DNA of 64,000 bases from G965216255 sp965216255 (GCA_965216255.1 OZ244148.1:4898001-4962000), one strand, 5' to 3'. Numbered from the stretch's first letter, positions 26,844-37,100 are shown. The notes: generated by a model from the letters alone, not told the origin. Translations and numbers: made by a program.

Positions 26844-29800
26844 ATGATTCCGGTTACGCTTAGGCTCAGCAATTTCATGAGCTACGGTGCGCAGGCACCG
26901 GTGCTGGACTTCGAAGCCTTTCACGTTGCCTGCCTCTCCGGTAACAACGGCCAGGGCAAGTCGGCGCTGCTGGATGCGATTACATGGGCGCTGTGGGGGC
27001 GTGCGCGAAAGACGACCGGGCGCCAGAACCCGTCACCGGATCTCTTGCGAACCTCGGAGCGGGAAATGAGCGTCGAGTTTGAATTTGACGCAGAAGGCGA
27101 GCGTTACCGCGTGGTACGCACCTATGCGGAATCCCCGAAAGGATCCAAGACCCACCTAGAGTTACACGGGCGCAGTGCCAGCGACGACACCTACCGGCCG
27201 CTGTCTTGCGCTACCATAGCGGAAACGGGTGAGCGCATCACCCGTGTCCTTGGTATCGACTATGACACCTTTATCAATTCTGCATTCCTTCTGCAGGGAA
27301 GGAGCGACGAGTTTACCAAAAAGGCACCTGGCAAGCGCAAGGAAGTGCTAAGCAATATCCTTAATCTCGGGCGCTATGAAGAATTGCGCGCTCTGGCTCA
27401 GGATCATGTGCGTGAGGCAGTTCGGGCCATTGCGTGGCGGGAGGCCGATATCAACAGACTGGGGGCCGCCGAGAAAAAAATTCCCGGATGGAAAGCTGAG
27501 CAAACCAGGCTCCAGGCGGACGTTTCATTGAAGGAGGCCGAGCGCAGGCGTGCTCGGGAAGAGGAGCAGGCGCTGGCAGGCCGCGTGCAGAGGCTGGAGA
27601 GCCAGCGGCAAGAGGTCAGACACCTGTTAGAGACGTGTCGCAGCGAGGCTGCCCGGCTGGCGGAGTACGAGGCCGATACATCCCGGTTCAGCGGGCAGAT
27701 CGCAGCCGCGGATGCCGTCATAAGTTCTGGCCGTGACATCCGGCGTGATTTTGAGCGGCACAGGGAGTTGGAGGCGGAGCGTGAGACGCTTACCACGAAA
27801 TCCGAATTGGTGCGCACATTCGAACAAGAGCGGAATGCACTGCAGCGCGAGTTGGTCGACAGAAGGCATGCCCTGGAGCGCCATATTGACACGTTGCGGC
27901 ATGCGGAGCGCAGCCACGAAGCAGAGCTTGAGACTGTCGCGGCAAGGCTGGCTGAAGAGCCTGACGTGCGTGCGGCGCTGGAGTCGGCGCAAGAGGCTGC
28001 AGAAGGGGAGCGGCTACTTCGCAAGACCAAGTTGGAACTGGAACAACTGGACACGCGCATTGCCCTGGAAGAGCAGGCCGTGCTAGCCGAGCGGCAGGTG
28101 CTTGAGCGGGAATGCGAGGTCCTCGGGAGGCGCAGGAGCCATGAGGACGGCGAACGGTTGGATCGCACCGCGTTGCTCGCTCGGCGGAAGGAATTGGAGC
28201 GTGCACAGTCCACATATGCCACGCTAGATCGCTCCTTGGAATCCCTGCGGGAGCAGGGCCAGGCCGTATCCACCCGGTATGATGCCCTTGCGGGCGAAAT
28301 AAGCGCTAGGCGAAGAGACCTTGCCGAAAAAGAGGAGCAGGTAGCGTTCATGGGCAGCGCCCGGCAAGGCCAATGCCCGACCTGCGGTACGGGTCTTACC
28401 CAAGCGCACCGGGAAAAGGTGGAGCGCGAGCTGCGCGGTGGTATGAAGGAGCTTGCAGATATACTGGAGAAATCCAATGTCCAGCGAATGAAACTGGGGG
28501 CGGAGCGCGCCCAACTCCGGGAGGCCTACGCATCCGGACGGAAAAAGATGGAGGCACTAGAAGGCGTAGCGGCCGATCTGGCTGCCGTGAATGAACAGTT
28601 GAGGCAGGCCGGGCGTGCATGCCAGTTGCTGAGAGAAGTCGCTCGCCAGATTGCCGAAATTCGACAACGCATTGCGGACAACGACTTCGCGCATGCCTCA
28701 CGCCAGAAGAAGCAGGAATTGGTGGCGCGGCGCAAGGCCCTGCAGTTTGATCCGGATGCCTATGAGCAGATGCGCTCGGAAGCGGTCAGGGCGCCGATGC
28801 TCCTAGACCAGATGCGGGCTATTGAAGTGCACCAAAAGCGCAGGAGGCCGCTTCAAGAGGCACTGGAGCAGACGCGGGAGCGGCTTCGTCTTAGCCGCCG
28901 GCGGATGGAGGATGGCACCACTTTTGGCGAGCTGGAAAAGCAAATACGCGTGCTGTCAGGTAACATGGAGGCGGTGGGTCTGGATGAAGCGCGCCTTGCG
29001 GCAGTACGATCGGAGCTCCGTGCATTGGATGCTGCGCCGCGTCGCATGCTTGAGCTGTCCAAGGCCGTGGAGGAGCATGCCCAGTGGGAGGAGCGCCGGG
29101 CTACCGTGCGGCAGCGGGCCGAAGCGTCCCGCGAAAATCTGCGACGCACAAAGCAGCGCGTAGCGGATCTCAAGGCCTTGATGGCGGCCGACAGCGGGAC
29201 CGAAGCCCGGTTGGCGACGGTGCGGACGCACGGGGCGGATCTCGAGGCCGCGCTTGCCGGTCTGCACGCTGCCTCGGGGCAGATTACGGAGAAGCTCACG
29301 CAGGCAGCGGAGGAGGGCCGGCAGCGCGAGCAGTATCAGAAAGAAAAGCTTGCGCTCCAGGAGCAAAGAGCCCTATATCGACATCTTACGACGGCCTTTG
29401 GGAAGCATGGCATCCCGTCGCTGATCATCGAGGAGACCCTCCCCGATATCGAGGAGCGCACAAACGAGATTCTTGGCCGCCTGTCGGGCGGCAAAATGCA
29501 TGTACGTATCGAGACCCAGAAAGCCAAGCAGAAGGGAGGAACGGCAGAAACGCTGGAAATCAAGATCATTGACGAGCTCGGCCAATATCGAACCTATGAG
29601 ACCTACTCCGGTGGTGAGGCCTTTCGGGTCAACTTCGCACTTCGCATTGCGCTGTCACAGCTCTTGGCCGAGCGCAGCGGAGTGCGTGTCCGGATGCTGG
29701 TTATCGATGAAGGCTTTGGTACCCAGGATACGCAGGGAGTGGACAACCTTATTCAGGCAATCCATGCCATAAAGGACGACTTCAGCAAGATTCTGGTCAT

Positions 29801-29897
29801 AAGCCACATTCCGGATGTCAAGAATGCGTTCCCCGTACGAATTGAGGTCGAGAAACTGCCATCTGCCGGCAGCCGGTTTGACGTGATAGGGACTTGA
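26844..29897 (+). CDS. sbcC: SbcC/Rad50-type nuclease ATPase subunit
   Basis: 1017 aa. N-terminal ABC part with Walker A LSGNNGQGKSALLDAITWAL (about 30-49) and FINSAFLLQGRSDEFTKK (Q-loop area). Long Glu/Arg/Leu coiled coils run from about 180 to 870, broken by the zinc hook CPTCG (Cys511 and Cys514) in QGQCPTCGTGLT. The C-terminal lobe has the signature TYSGGEAFRVNFALRIALSQ and Walker B RMLVIDEGFGTQD. SbcC partners SbcD in processing hairpins and blocked DNA ends. No sbcD is adjacent, so it must be elsewhere. This is the last gene of the plus-strand run. Confidence 0.9.
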   Translation: MIPVTLRLSNFMSYGAQAPVLDFEAFHVACLSGNNGQGKSALLDAITWALWGRARKTTGRQNPSPDLLRTSEREMSVEFEFDAEGERYRVVRTYAESPKGSKTHLELHGRSASDDTYRPLSCATIAETGERITRVLGIDYDTFINSAFLLQGRSDEFTKKAPGKRKEVLSNILNLGRYEELRALAQDHVREAVRAIAWREADINRLGAAEKKIPGWKAEQTRLQADVSLKEAERRRAREEEQALAGRVQRLESQRQEVRHLLETCRSEAARLAEYEADTSRFSGQIAAADAVISSGRDIRRDFERHRELEAERETLTTKSELVRTFEQERNALQRELVDRRHALERHIDTLRHAERSHEAELETVAARLAEEPDVRAALESAQEAAEGERLLRKTKLELEQLDTRIALEEQAVLAERQVLERECEVLGRRRSHEDGERLDRTALLARRKELERAQSTYATLDRSLESLREQGQAVSTRYDALAGEISARRRDLAEKEEQVAFMGSARQGQCPTCGTGLTQAHREKVERELRGGMKELADILEKSNVQRMKLGAERAQLREAYASGRKKMEALEGVAADLAAVNEQLRQAGRACQLLREVARQIAEIRQRIADNDFAHASRQKKQELVARRKALQFDPDAYEQMRSEAVRAPMLLDQMRAIEVHQKRRRPLQEALEQTRERLRLSRRRMEDGTTFGELEKQIRVLSGNMEAVGLDEARLAAVRSELRALDAAPRRMLELSKAVEEHAQWEERRATVRQRAEASRENLRRTKQRVADLKALMAADSGTEARLATVRTHGADLEAALAGLHAASGQITEKLTQAAEEGRQREQYQKEKLALQEQRALYRHLTTAFGKHGIPSLIIEETLPDIEERTNEILGRLSGGKMHVRIETQKAKQKGGTAETLEIKIIDELGQYRTYETYSGGEAFRVNFALRIALSQLLAERSGVRVRMLVIDEGFGTQDTQGVDNLIQAIHAIKDDFSKILVISHIPDVKNAFPVRIEVEKLPSAGSRFDVIGT

Positions 29898-29993
29898 TGC
29901 GAGCCAGCACGATTTTTGTTGGGCATGGGTCGCCATGCGCACTAGAATGTCCGGCGATTGCTAGCCTGCCTGTCGTGGGTATTCTTTGGGGTT

Positions 29994-30008
29994 TATATAG
30001 ATAAATGA
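29994..30008. repeat. 15-bp inverted repeat, left copy
   Basis: TATATAGATAAATGA lies just upstream of the tnpB remnant and is matched exactly in inverted orientation at 33151-33165. The pair brackets the tnpB gene plus the inserted IS630. AT-rich ends contrast with the GC-rich interior. Confidence 0.7.
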
Positions 30009-30022
30009 ACGCGGAACAAAGT

Positions 30023-31252
30023 ATGTACAAGTACGTGTCAATACCTGTGATACGCACCTACACATACCGGTGCCGACGGGTGAGAAAGACGCAGCGCGAA
30101 GCACTGGACGCGTTGTTTCGGCATCTGGCGTGGCTGCGCAATGACCCACTGCCGCAACGAGTTTGCCGAAGGCGGCAAGACGCCTTCCACCTTTGATCTG
30201 TACAAGAGGCTTACGGCCATGCGCCAGGACAATGCGCATAATGCGGCGTAGCCTGTGCGCGCCCAGCGCAGCATGCTCCAGCGCGTCCGCAGCGCCTACG
30301 ACAAGTTCTTTGGCGAAGGCAAGGGCAGGCTAATATTCAAGCCGGAAGTGCGATCCTTTGAGTTCGAGGGCACCGTGCCGCGCAAGAACGGCCCGTACCA
30401 TACGCTCCAGATAAAGGGCGTGGGCAAGCTGCGGTTCAATGACAAGCGCGGCGTACTCTCCGGCGGCAACACCGTCCGGCTGGTCCGCATCCTGCGACAC
30501 CCTTTAGGCACCGGCTTCAACGTGCAGCTTGTTGTGCAGCATAACGTCGTGGTGGTCACGACGGACACGCGCGAGGCCATAGGTGTCGACGTGGGCGTAA
30601 AGGCCAACTGTTCGCTCTCTGACGGCACGCAGTACGCGCCCTTGCGGTTGCCGGAGCGCAAGCGCAAACGCCTCCAGCAAGTCGTAAGCCGTGCCAAGCG
30701 CGGCAGCAAGACGCGCCGCAAAAAGAGGCTGGCCCTCACCCGCGAAAGCCGCAGCTTGGCCGTGCGCCGCCGCAGCGAAGTACACCGCATTACGACCGAC
30801 ATCGTGAAGATGCACTCCGCATGGATCGTCGTGGAAGACCTGAGACTCCAAGCCATGCCGGCCCGTGGCGGCTCCCGCAAACGTGGGCTGAACCGTTCTA
30901 TGCACGAGAACTGCCTCGGCATGCTCATGCAGCAACTCTCCTACAAGGCTGAAAGCGCCGGAGGCGAGCTCGTGAAAGTAAAGCCGCATTATAGACGTGC
31001 AGTGCGTGCGGCGCTCTGGCAAAGGACCGGCTGACGCTGGCGGTCCGCACGTTCGTTTGTAGCGAGTGCGGGCACCGGCAGGACCGGGACGTTAATGCGG
31101 CCCGTAACATCCGTCTGAGGGGCATGGAGCTTTTCGGCAGGGCGGGAGGCCCTGCGTGTCGGACGGAGGCGGCTACGGCCGTAAACGTCGTGCCTCTGGC
31201 CGCGTCTTCGGACGCGTCTAAGCGCGGCCACGACACAGGATCGTGTAGCTAG
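30023..31252 (+). pseudogene. tnpB: TnpB (IS200/IS605-IS607 type RNA-guided nuclease), decayed
   Basis: The N-terminus (IRTYTYRCRRVRKTQREALD, then ALFRHLAWLRN) is in one frame from ATG 30023. Near 30141-30147 the frame changes to HCRNEFAEGGKTPSTFDLYK, meets in-frame TAG at 30249-30251, and goes on through the RuvC-like part: GVDVGVKANCSLSDG (first catalytic Asp), IVVEDLRLQAM (Glu) and KPHY. A second slip near 30990 returns to TCSACG...VCSECGHRQDRDVNAARN, holding the four-Cys zinc finger and last Asp. The stop is TAG 31250-31252. Repaired length is about 410 aa with all catalytic residues, so decay is recent. An IS630 sits on its stop codon. No tnpA is present. Confidence 0.85.
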
Positions 31253-31336
31253 TGTAGTGTAGCAAATAAAGTAATGATTATATCCCACGAATTGGCTATC
31301 TTCGTTGCATCGTTCACACGAATAAATGGGGGAACC

Positions 31337-33116
31337 ATGCGGGTAGCAGTCAACATCGAGCTGTTGGAGGCGGACCGGCGGTGCCTGGAGCGGTGGTCGC
31401 GCTCGCGCAGTGCGTCGGTCCGGTTGCAGGAGCGGTCGCAGATGATGCTCATGGCAGCGGACGGCATGACGAACAAGGCGATTGCCCAAGAGCTGGGCAC
31501 GGACCAGAACAAGGTCGGCCGCTGGAGACGGCGCTTCGCCGACCAGGGGATGGAAGGGATTGCCAAGGAGCGCCCGCGGGGCGGTAACCACGGGGGCAAG
31601 TGCTCGAAGGCACAGGCGCAGCTCAGGACCAAGGTGATCCGTCTTACGACGCAGACCGAGGCGCCGGCTGCGACGCACTGGTCTTGCCGGTCGATGGCGC
31701 GTGCGGCAGGTACGACCCACAGCTTCGTGCACCGGGTGTGGCGCTCGTTGGGACTGAAGCCGCATCTGGTACGGACCTTCAAGGTGAGCACCGATCCGCA
31801 CTTCGAGGAAAAGCTCCGGGACGTGGTTGGGCTGTATCTGAACCCGCCGGAGAACGCGGCGGTCTTCAGCTTTGATGAGAAGCGTTCGATCCAGGCGCTG
31901 GATCGAACGCAGCCGGGCCTGCCGCTGAAGAAGGGCCGCTGCGGGACCATAACGCACGACTACAAGCGCCACGGCACCACGTCACTGTTCGCTGCGCTGG
32001 AGGTGGTGTGCCACGAGTGGCACGCAGGTGTTGTTCTTTAACATAGCTTGAGTGTTGCGTAACTGCATTTAGGATGGGGGAAGGCCCCCCGCAGCCGTCG
32101 TACAGGCGGAGGCTGCAAACCACCGGCTGCTGCTTGACTTTAAGGGTTCGGTAGTGAGCGAGTCCGGAAAAGGCGGAGCAATGACTCTGTCAGGTATGGG
32201 CCATAGAGTCGAACGCAAGTGAACCGCTGACGAAGTGTCGAAAGTGCTTGGACGATGTCAAAACCGGGGTCTCATCTCTGCTCCGGGACGAGATCGGGAG
32301 GTGCCTGTTTATGGCCCGATCAGCATCCGGCATACAGGCGGCGAGAATATGGTCTGGGCCTAAATGCGGAACGTGGGAACCTGTCGGGGCGATGCCAAGG
32401 GAGACTCGCAAGCGGAGAACCCGCGAGCGATTGAGTACCAATGCGCTCCACGGGGGCGGATCGGCTCGTAGTAGTGAAGAAGGTTCTGTAATGGAACTGG
32501 AGCGAAGGGGCCGACTCGGTCGGTGGAAGGAGCGGGGCAACCGCAAGGCGGGAGGACCTCGCTCAAGAAACAAGGGCCTGGCTGCTGGCTGGATTGGTAG
32601 CCGGGTGGGCCGAGAAGAGCCGTATGAGGCGAGAGTCTCACGTACGGTTCTGTGGGGGCCTGGAAATCTCCCGGGCTACCCGACGCCACGGGCCAGGTGA
32701 TCGGCCAGACGTACAAGCGTCACCGTCACCGTCACCAGGAGGTGCTGAAGTTCCTTCGTCAGCTGGAGAAGGCCGTGCCCAAGAACCAGGAGATCCACAT
32801 CATCCTGGACAACTACGCGACCCACAAGCACCCTAAGCTCATGGACTGGATCGAGCGGCAGAAGCGCATCTTCCTGCACTTTACGCCCACCAGCGCGTCG
32901 TGGCTGAACCTGGTCGAGCGATTCTTCGGCACGCTGACCGAGAAGCAGCTCCGCCGCGGCGTCTTCCATTCAGTACAGGATCTGGAGCGGCGTCTCAAGG
33001 ACTACATCAAGACCTACAACGAGAATCCCCAGCCCTTGGTGTGGACAAAGACGGCAGAGGAGATTCTCAGGAAGGTAGCGCTGGCCAGGCAGGCGCTGGC
33101 CACTGTTTCGGTATAA
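31337..33116 (+). CDS. IS630 transposase, split by a group II intron
   Basis: Exon 1 is 31337-32005 and exon 2 is 32685-33116; joined they give 366 residues with no other lesion. The N-terminal helix-turn-helix is MTNKAIAQELGTDQNKVGRW. The DDE catalytic residues are Asp in FSFDEKRSIQALDRTQPG, Asp in IHIILDNYATHKHPKLMDWI and Glu in TSASWLNLVERFFGTL. The join reads LFAALEV then ATGQVIGQ, exactly the family sequence at that point. Unspliced, translation runs 12 codons into the intron and stops at TAA 32040-32042 before the second Asp, so activity depends on splicing. IS630 transposases move elements by cut and paste into TA sites. Confidence 0.85.
32006..32684 (+). ncRNA. ORF-less group II intron (self-splicing ribozyme)
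   Basis: 679 nt. The 5' end is GTGTGCC (GUGYG consensus) directly after codon GTG of the transposase; the 3' end is CGAC followed by GCC of exon 2. Domain V is at 32617-32650: GAGCCGTA pairs with TACGGTTC, the inner stem GAGGC/GTCTC closes a GAGA tetraloop, and the AGC catalytic triad is at its base. Domain VI follows (GCCTGG pairs with CCGGGC) with an unpaired A at 32678, seven nt from the end, as branch-point candidate. EBS1 candidate CATCTC (32273-32278) pairs with GAGGTG at the exon 1 end with one G-U. No reverse transcriptase is encoded; a 150-codon frame inside has no RT or maturase motif. Mobility would need a maturase in trans. Confidence 0.88.
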
Positions 33117-33150
33117 TCACTAATATATTTAGGACACTGCACTAGATGAT

Positions 33151-33165
33151 TCATTTATCTATATA
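33151..33165. repeat. 15-bp inverted repeat, right copy
   Basis: TCATTTATCTATATA is the exact reverse complement of 29994-30008. It lies 6 nt after the right TA of the IS630 insertion, so before IS630 arrived it sat immediately after the tnpB stop codon. The pair defines a tnpB unit of about 1.28 kb. Confidence 0.7.
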
Positions 33166-33384
33166 GTGATTGACCGAATACTCTCTTTTTTCGGCCTCGA
33201 ATGCACAGGCACGGTCGTTTTTTGAGTTCGTTGACGGTGCGCTTCGAGTGTTTCGGCCATGCTGGCGTCTCTTGCGTGCGCGCACGGACAGTTTGCGGCT
33301 CGAAGGGCGTTGTGTTCCTATCGGGAGGGCATACGTGTCCCTTGGGGCCTGCGATTGGGACCTTTCTGCGAGGTGGTAGCGGGC

Positions 33385-34813
33385 CTACGCCGCGCGTTTT
33401 CGCCGACGCTTTATTCGTGCCCGTTCCTGGGCGCGCACCAGGCAACCCAGCCGGTGCACGTTGACTGCCAACACCGACAGGCTCACCATCAGCGCGAAGT
33501 TCTCCGGACTCTTCTGCCGCACCAGCGCACCGCCCCGAAGTCCGAAATTGGCCAGACACGACTCGACGGCCGGGTGCTGCCGCCGCGCTGCCTTGAACGC
33601 AGGCGCGCGCTCCCGCGCACGCTCCGCCAGAGAAAGCTTGCCCTTCTTCGGAAGCGCATTGAGCGCCAGCCGAGCATCCAATGCTTTTCGATTCTTCAAG
33701 CTGTGAAAGCCCCGGTCAAAACTGCACGCATTGAACTCTGGAAAAGCCGCCTGCACCGCATCAATGATCGGTACCGCCACCTCAACATCTGATGTGTCCC
33801 ACAGGATGTGATAAGCCAAAATGAACCGGTGCTCATCTTCTACCAGTGCGACCGGAAGGCCCAACTCGGCCAGCACGCCCGCCTTGCCTTTGCTGATCCA
33901 ACGCGTATGTGGCTTGTGGATGGAAAACACTTTCTGCGCATGTGGAATCATCTCGCCCAAGAGGATGCGACGCCTGATCCACCAACAAGTCCACATAGTG
34001 CAAGTAATACGCGATATCCGCTCGCGCCGCCGCCGATTTCTGCACCGTGGCCAAGGCATTCAACAGCGTACGGGCACGTGCTGCAGTCTGTGTGCACTGG
34101 CGCAAGTACGCCTTCACTCCTTTCGGATTCTGCCGGTAGCGCGGGGCCGTCCGCACCCGGATGAAGGCCTGGTATATCTTCCGCGTGCGATCCGCATGCT
34201 TGCGCCAGCCCGGAAGAGCGAATGCCGCAGCCGAGCGTGTACTCACACGTATTAGACCACGAACCGCATCCCAGCACAGACCCACATCGGTGGGATAGTG
34301 CACATGCGTCTTAACCACCCTGGAATCGCAGCGACCACCTAGCGCGGTCCCAGACTCTTTTCCAGCCACCTTGTGCCCCGTCCGCACTATCAATTGGGTC
34401 ACCTTCAGGACCAGCTTCGGCGTCAAAAGCTGCACGTTGTCCACCAGCCGCTGTCTGCTGTACTTCACCTCGTCAAACCCGGCATCTCCGTGCCCCAAGA
34501 GCTCCCGCAGCAAGAGATCGTTGTTGGCCCGGTACAACAAAGCATCGTAGTCCAGATCCAGGCACTGCTTGACTATCGCAAACACGATGACGCGCCATAG
34601 ATCCATGCCCGGTCGCCCGACATCTTTACGTTTACCCGGCTGAAAGTGCGCCTCCAGAATCGCGAACAAGGCCGCACGGGATTCCGCCGTGCAGTAGACG
34701 CACTGCAGACCCTTGAGCACCGCACTCATGTCGTCGCGCATTCTCGGGTCTATAGCAATCTCCCCAATCGGCGTACTGTCGAGTGCACGGCACTCTGGGA
34801 CAATCTTGCGCAT
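33385..34813 (-). pseudogene. ISNCY-type transposase, copy 1, frameshifted
   Basis: From ATG 34813 the first frame gives the N-terminal part (GRPGMDLWRVIVFAIVKQCL, then LLTPKLVLKVTQLIVRTGH and KTHVHYPTDVGLCWDAVRGL). Near 33975-33985 a +1 change leads from YVDLLVDQA to RRILLGEMIPHAQKVFSIHK, then TRWISKGKAGVLAELGLPVA, CSFDRGFHSLKNRKALDA and ARRQHPAVESCLANFGLRGG, ending at stop 33385. The second half carries the retrovirus-like catalytic strands. Both halves are otherwise complete, so only the frame change blocks a full 475-aa product. Flanks of about 200-290 nt on each side show no clear inverted repeats by eye. Confidence 0.8.
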
Positions 34814-35103
34814 GGTTTCCCTGGCGAATGTGAGCTGTTTTGCGCTCTTAAACGCCCAAATCGGCTATACGTCCCTCAGATTCACCGCCAATTGCAAGAT
34901 ATAACTGATTGTTTATTGAAGATTTAAAGTATTTTCGTACAAGCACTATATAAGTCCCTATTCTTTCCTTTTTCGTCCCGGAGGTCATGCTAACCCAAGT
35001 TTAACATACATTTTTTAAGTAGCATATTTACCTATGGTTACAAGGTCACCTTTGTTCCTTCTGGCACTACAAACGGCCTCAAAGTGAATTTCGTGGCCTT
35101 GGA

Positions 35104-36920
35104 TCAGATGGTAGTCTTGTGCATGAATAGGGGCGCCCGATCCACTCCCAGGGCGTCGTACATGCCCTTCAGTTCACTATCCGGCTGTGATGTCGTACGG
35201 ACGTGCAGCGTATGCCCATCCCGGCACTGGAACACATTCGTAGAGCGGACCTGCCGCTGAAGGATGCGCCGCAGCGTCGTCCAGCTTGAGCGTAGGTCCT
35301 TACTCCTTAGCCGCGTACGAATCACCTGCACCAACTGGTAAGCCAGGACCGTGATGAACAGATGGCCCTCCGCGCGCCGGCCTGTGGAATGATAGATCGG
35401 TCGCAGTCCGAGTTCCGACTTCAGGGACCGGAACACCGCTTCCAGATCGGTCAGCATCACATACGTGCGCCAGAGCTCTTCCGCGGTGAACTCCATCTCG
35501 TTGCTGCGCAGGCAATAGACGCCCGGATCGGTCATCAACGCGGGTGCTTTCGGCGTCTTTGTCCACGTGATAGACTGGGCCCGCTTGCCGTCCTCATCCG
35601 TCTCCACTTCTATCTCGTAATGCTGTCCGATGCCGCTGAAGCTCTGCTTCAATCGGCCGATACGTTCCCTTATGAGGTCGATGCGCTTTTGCGTCTTCGG
35701 CCGGGCAAGCCGATCGGAAAGCTCGCCGAGGGCCTCCTCGAATCTTTCCGCTTTCTGCCTCATCTTGGCCTCTTCCATCGCCATGCGGGACCGGGATCGG
35801 CAACAGAGCCGCACCTCGTCGTCTGCCTCCTCCCGGTACACCTCGACGTCACTGCCCGAGGCCATCTGAAGAGCCAGTGCCCGCTCCTGTTCAAAGGGCT
35901 TCCTGCGCTCTCTTGATACCACGATGTAGCGGTAGCCCTCCTCTCGCAGCCAGTCTATGCGGTCCTGTGTGGCAATGCCCCGGTCCATCACCACACGTGC
36001 GTCCCTGGGCGTCTCCAGGGACTCCAGCATCTCCTTGAGCGTGGACGCTTCGTTTACGTTGCCCTTGAAGACCTGGCTACGACGCACGAACCCGCTGCCG
36101 CGCGTTACAAGAGCCAGCGTAAGCAGCGCGCAGTCACTGCGACGCTCCTTCGAGCGTGCGTACTTGGCCTTGTCGATGCTCTTGCCACTGCCTTCCAGGA
36201 AGCTGCCCTTCAGATCATAGAGCGCGATCGTGGGCTCCAGATCAAACAGGTCCAGCGCCCGTGCAAAGAGGTGGTCCTCTATGGCCTTGCGGTGTTTGTG
36301 CAGCATGTCGCTGGCCCGGTACAGCTGCATGTCGGCCATCTTCTCGAAGTTGCAGCCCAGAAACTCGTCCAGGCCACTGGCAGAGGCCAGCCAACGCTTC
36401 GTGGCATGTTCGCTGGCCGGCTCGGCCAGACGGCCTATGATGGAGCCCGTGGCCGCATGCCGGAGGCCTCGCGTGATGCCAAGCTTCTCGAAGAGCTCAT
36501 CCATGCCCAACTGCTCCATGGCCCAGAGCCCCACATGTTCTACGCTCACCGTGCGGGGCCGGACCGTTTTGAGCGAGTGGACATCCACATGGTGCCATTC
36601 GCGCGGCGGCGTCTCGCCCTTGCCCTCGGTCACGGCTACCGCCTTGCGCGCGCTCAAAAGTTCTGCAATGCGGTGGGCCTCCTCTTCCACGCGACGGCAG
36701 GAACGCCCATGGGAACGAGTTCGAGCTGGCCCTTGAGCAGTGCCTCAATCCGGCTGCAGAGCGCACGCCAGTAGCGTTTGTCGATGCGGAAGTGGGCACC
36801 GAGATTGAGCAGGGTCTTCTGCCGGACCTTGCCCCCTATGCGTTCGCCGTGACAAAGGCGAAAGGAATAGTAGCGTGTAGCGTCGTCGGTGGTTCGGGTA
36901 AGCGAGCGTCGGATATACAT
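35104..36920 (-). pseudogene. IS1634-type (IS4 superfamily) transposase, frameshifted
   Basis: The likely start is ATG 36920 (MYIRRSLTRTTDDATRYYSF). The first frame covers CHGERIGGKVRQKTLLNLG and runs to VPMGVPAVA, where a one-base loss near 36685-36692 changes to VEEEAHRIAELLSARKAV. The remaining 520 residues include VSVEHVGLWAMEQLGMDELF, TIALYDLKGSFLEGSGKSID (first Asp region), RDARVVMDRGIATQDRIDWL (second Asp) and TDLEAVFRSLKSELGLRPIY (Glu region). Repaired length about 605 aa. It lies between the two ISNCY-type copies on the same strand. About 290 nt of AT-rich DNA (34814-35103) separates it from copy 1 and holds no gene. Confidence 0.8.
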
Positions 36921-37100
36921 AGAGGGGAAGATAGGGCTGGGGGGCGTTGTTCGCAATAGCCGTCAACACTTTATGGCACAACATTCGTATTCCCGCCTCT
37001 GTGAATCCCAAAAACGGGGCGCTGGTGGGACCAAACACCAGAAAATCCGGCCAAACAGGGCCACAAGTGGGGCCACATCCCTAACAAGCCGCCAAAATAC

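Larger units (their letters stand above)
31252..33142 (+). mobile_element. IS630-family element with TA target duplication
   Basis: 1891 nt. The left end begins GTGTAGTGT and the right end closes with ACACTGCAC; over 31 nt the two inverted ends match at about 24 positions (shared blocks include AGTGT and TGATTATA). The element is flanked by TA at 31250-31251 and 33143-33144, as expected for IS630/Tc1-type insertion. It holds one transposase gene, interrupted by a group II intron. The target was the TAG stop of tnpB, so stripping the element leaves tnpB still ending in TAG. Confidence 0.85.

Noticed and set aside
32248..32700. 150-codon open frame inside the group II intron, considered as an intron-encoded protein
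   Set aside because: No reverse transcriptase, maturase or endonuclease motif; it crosses domain V and the 3' splice site, which a real intron ORF in domain IV would not.
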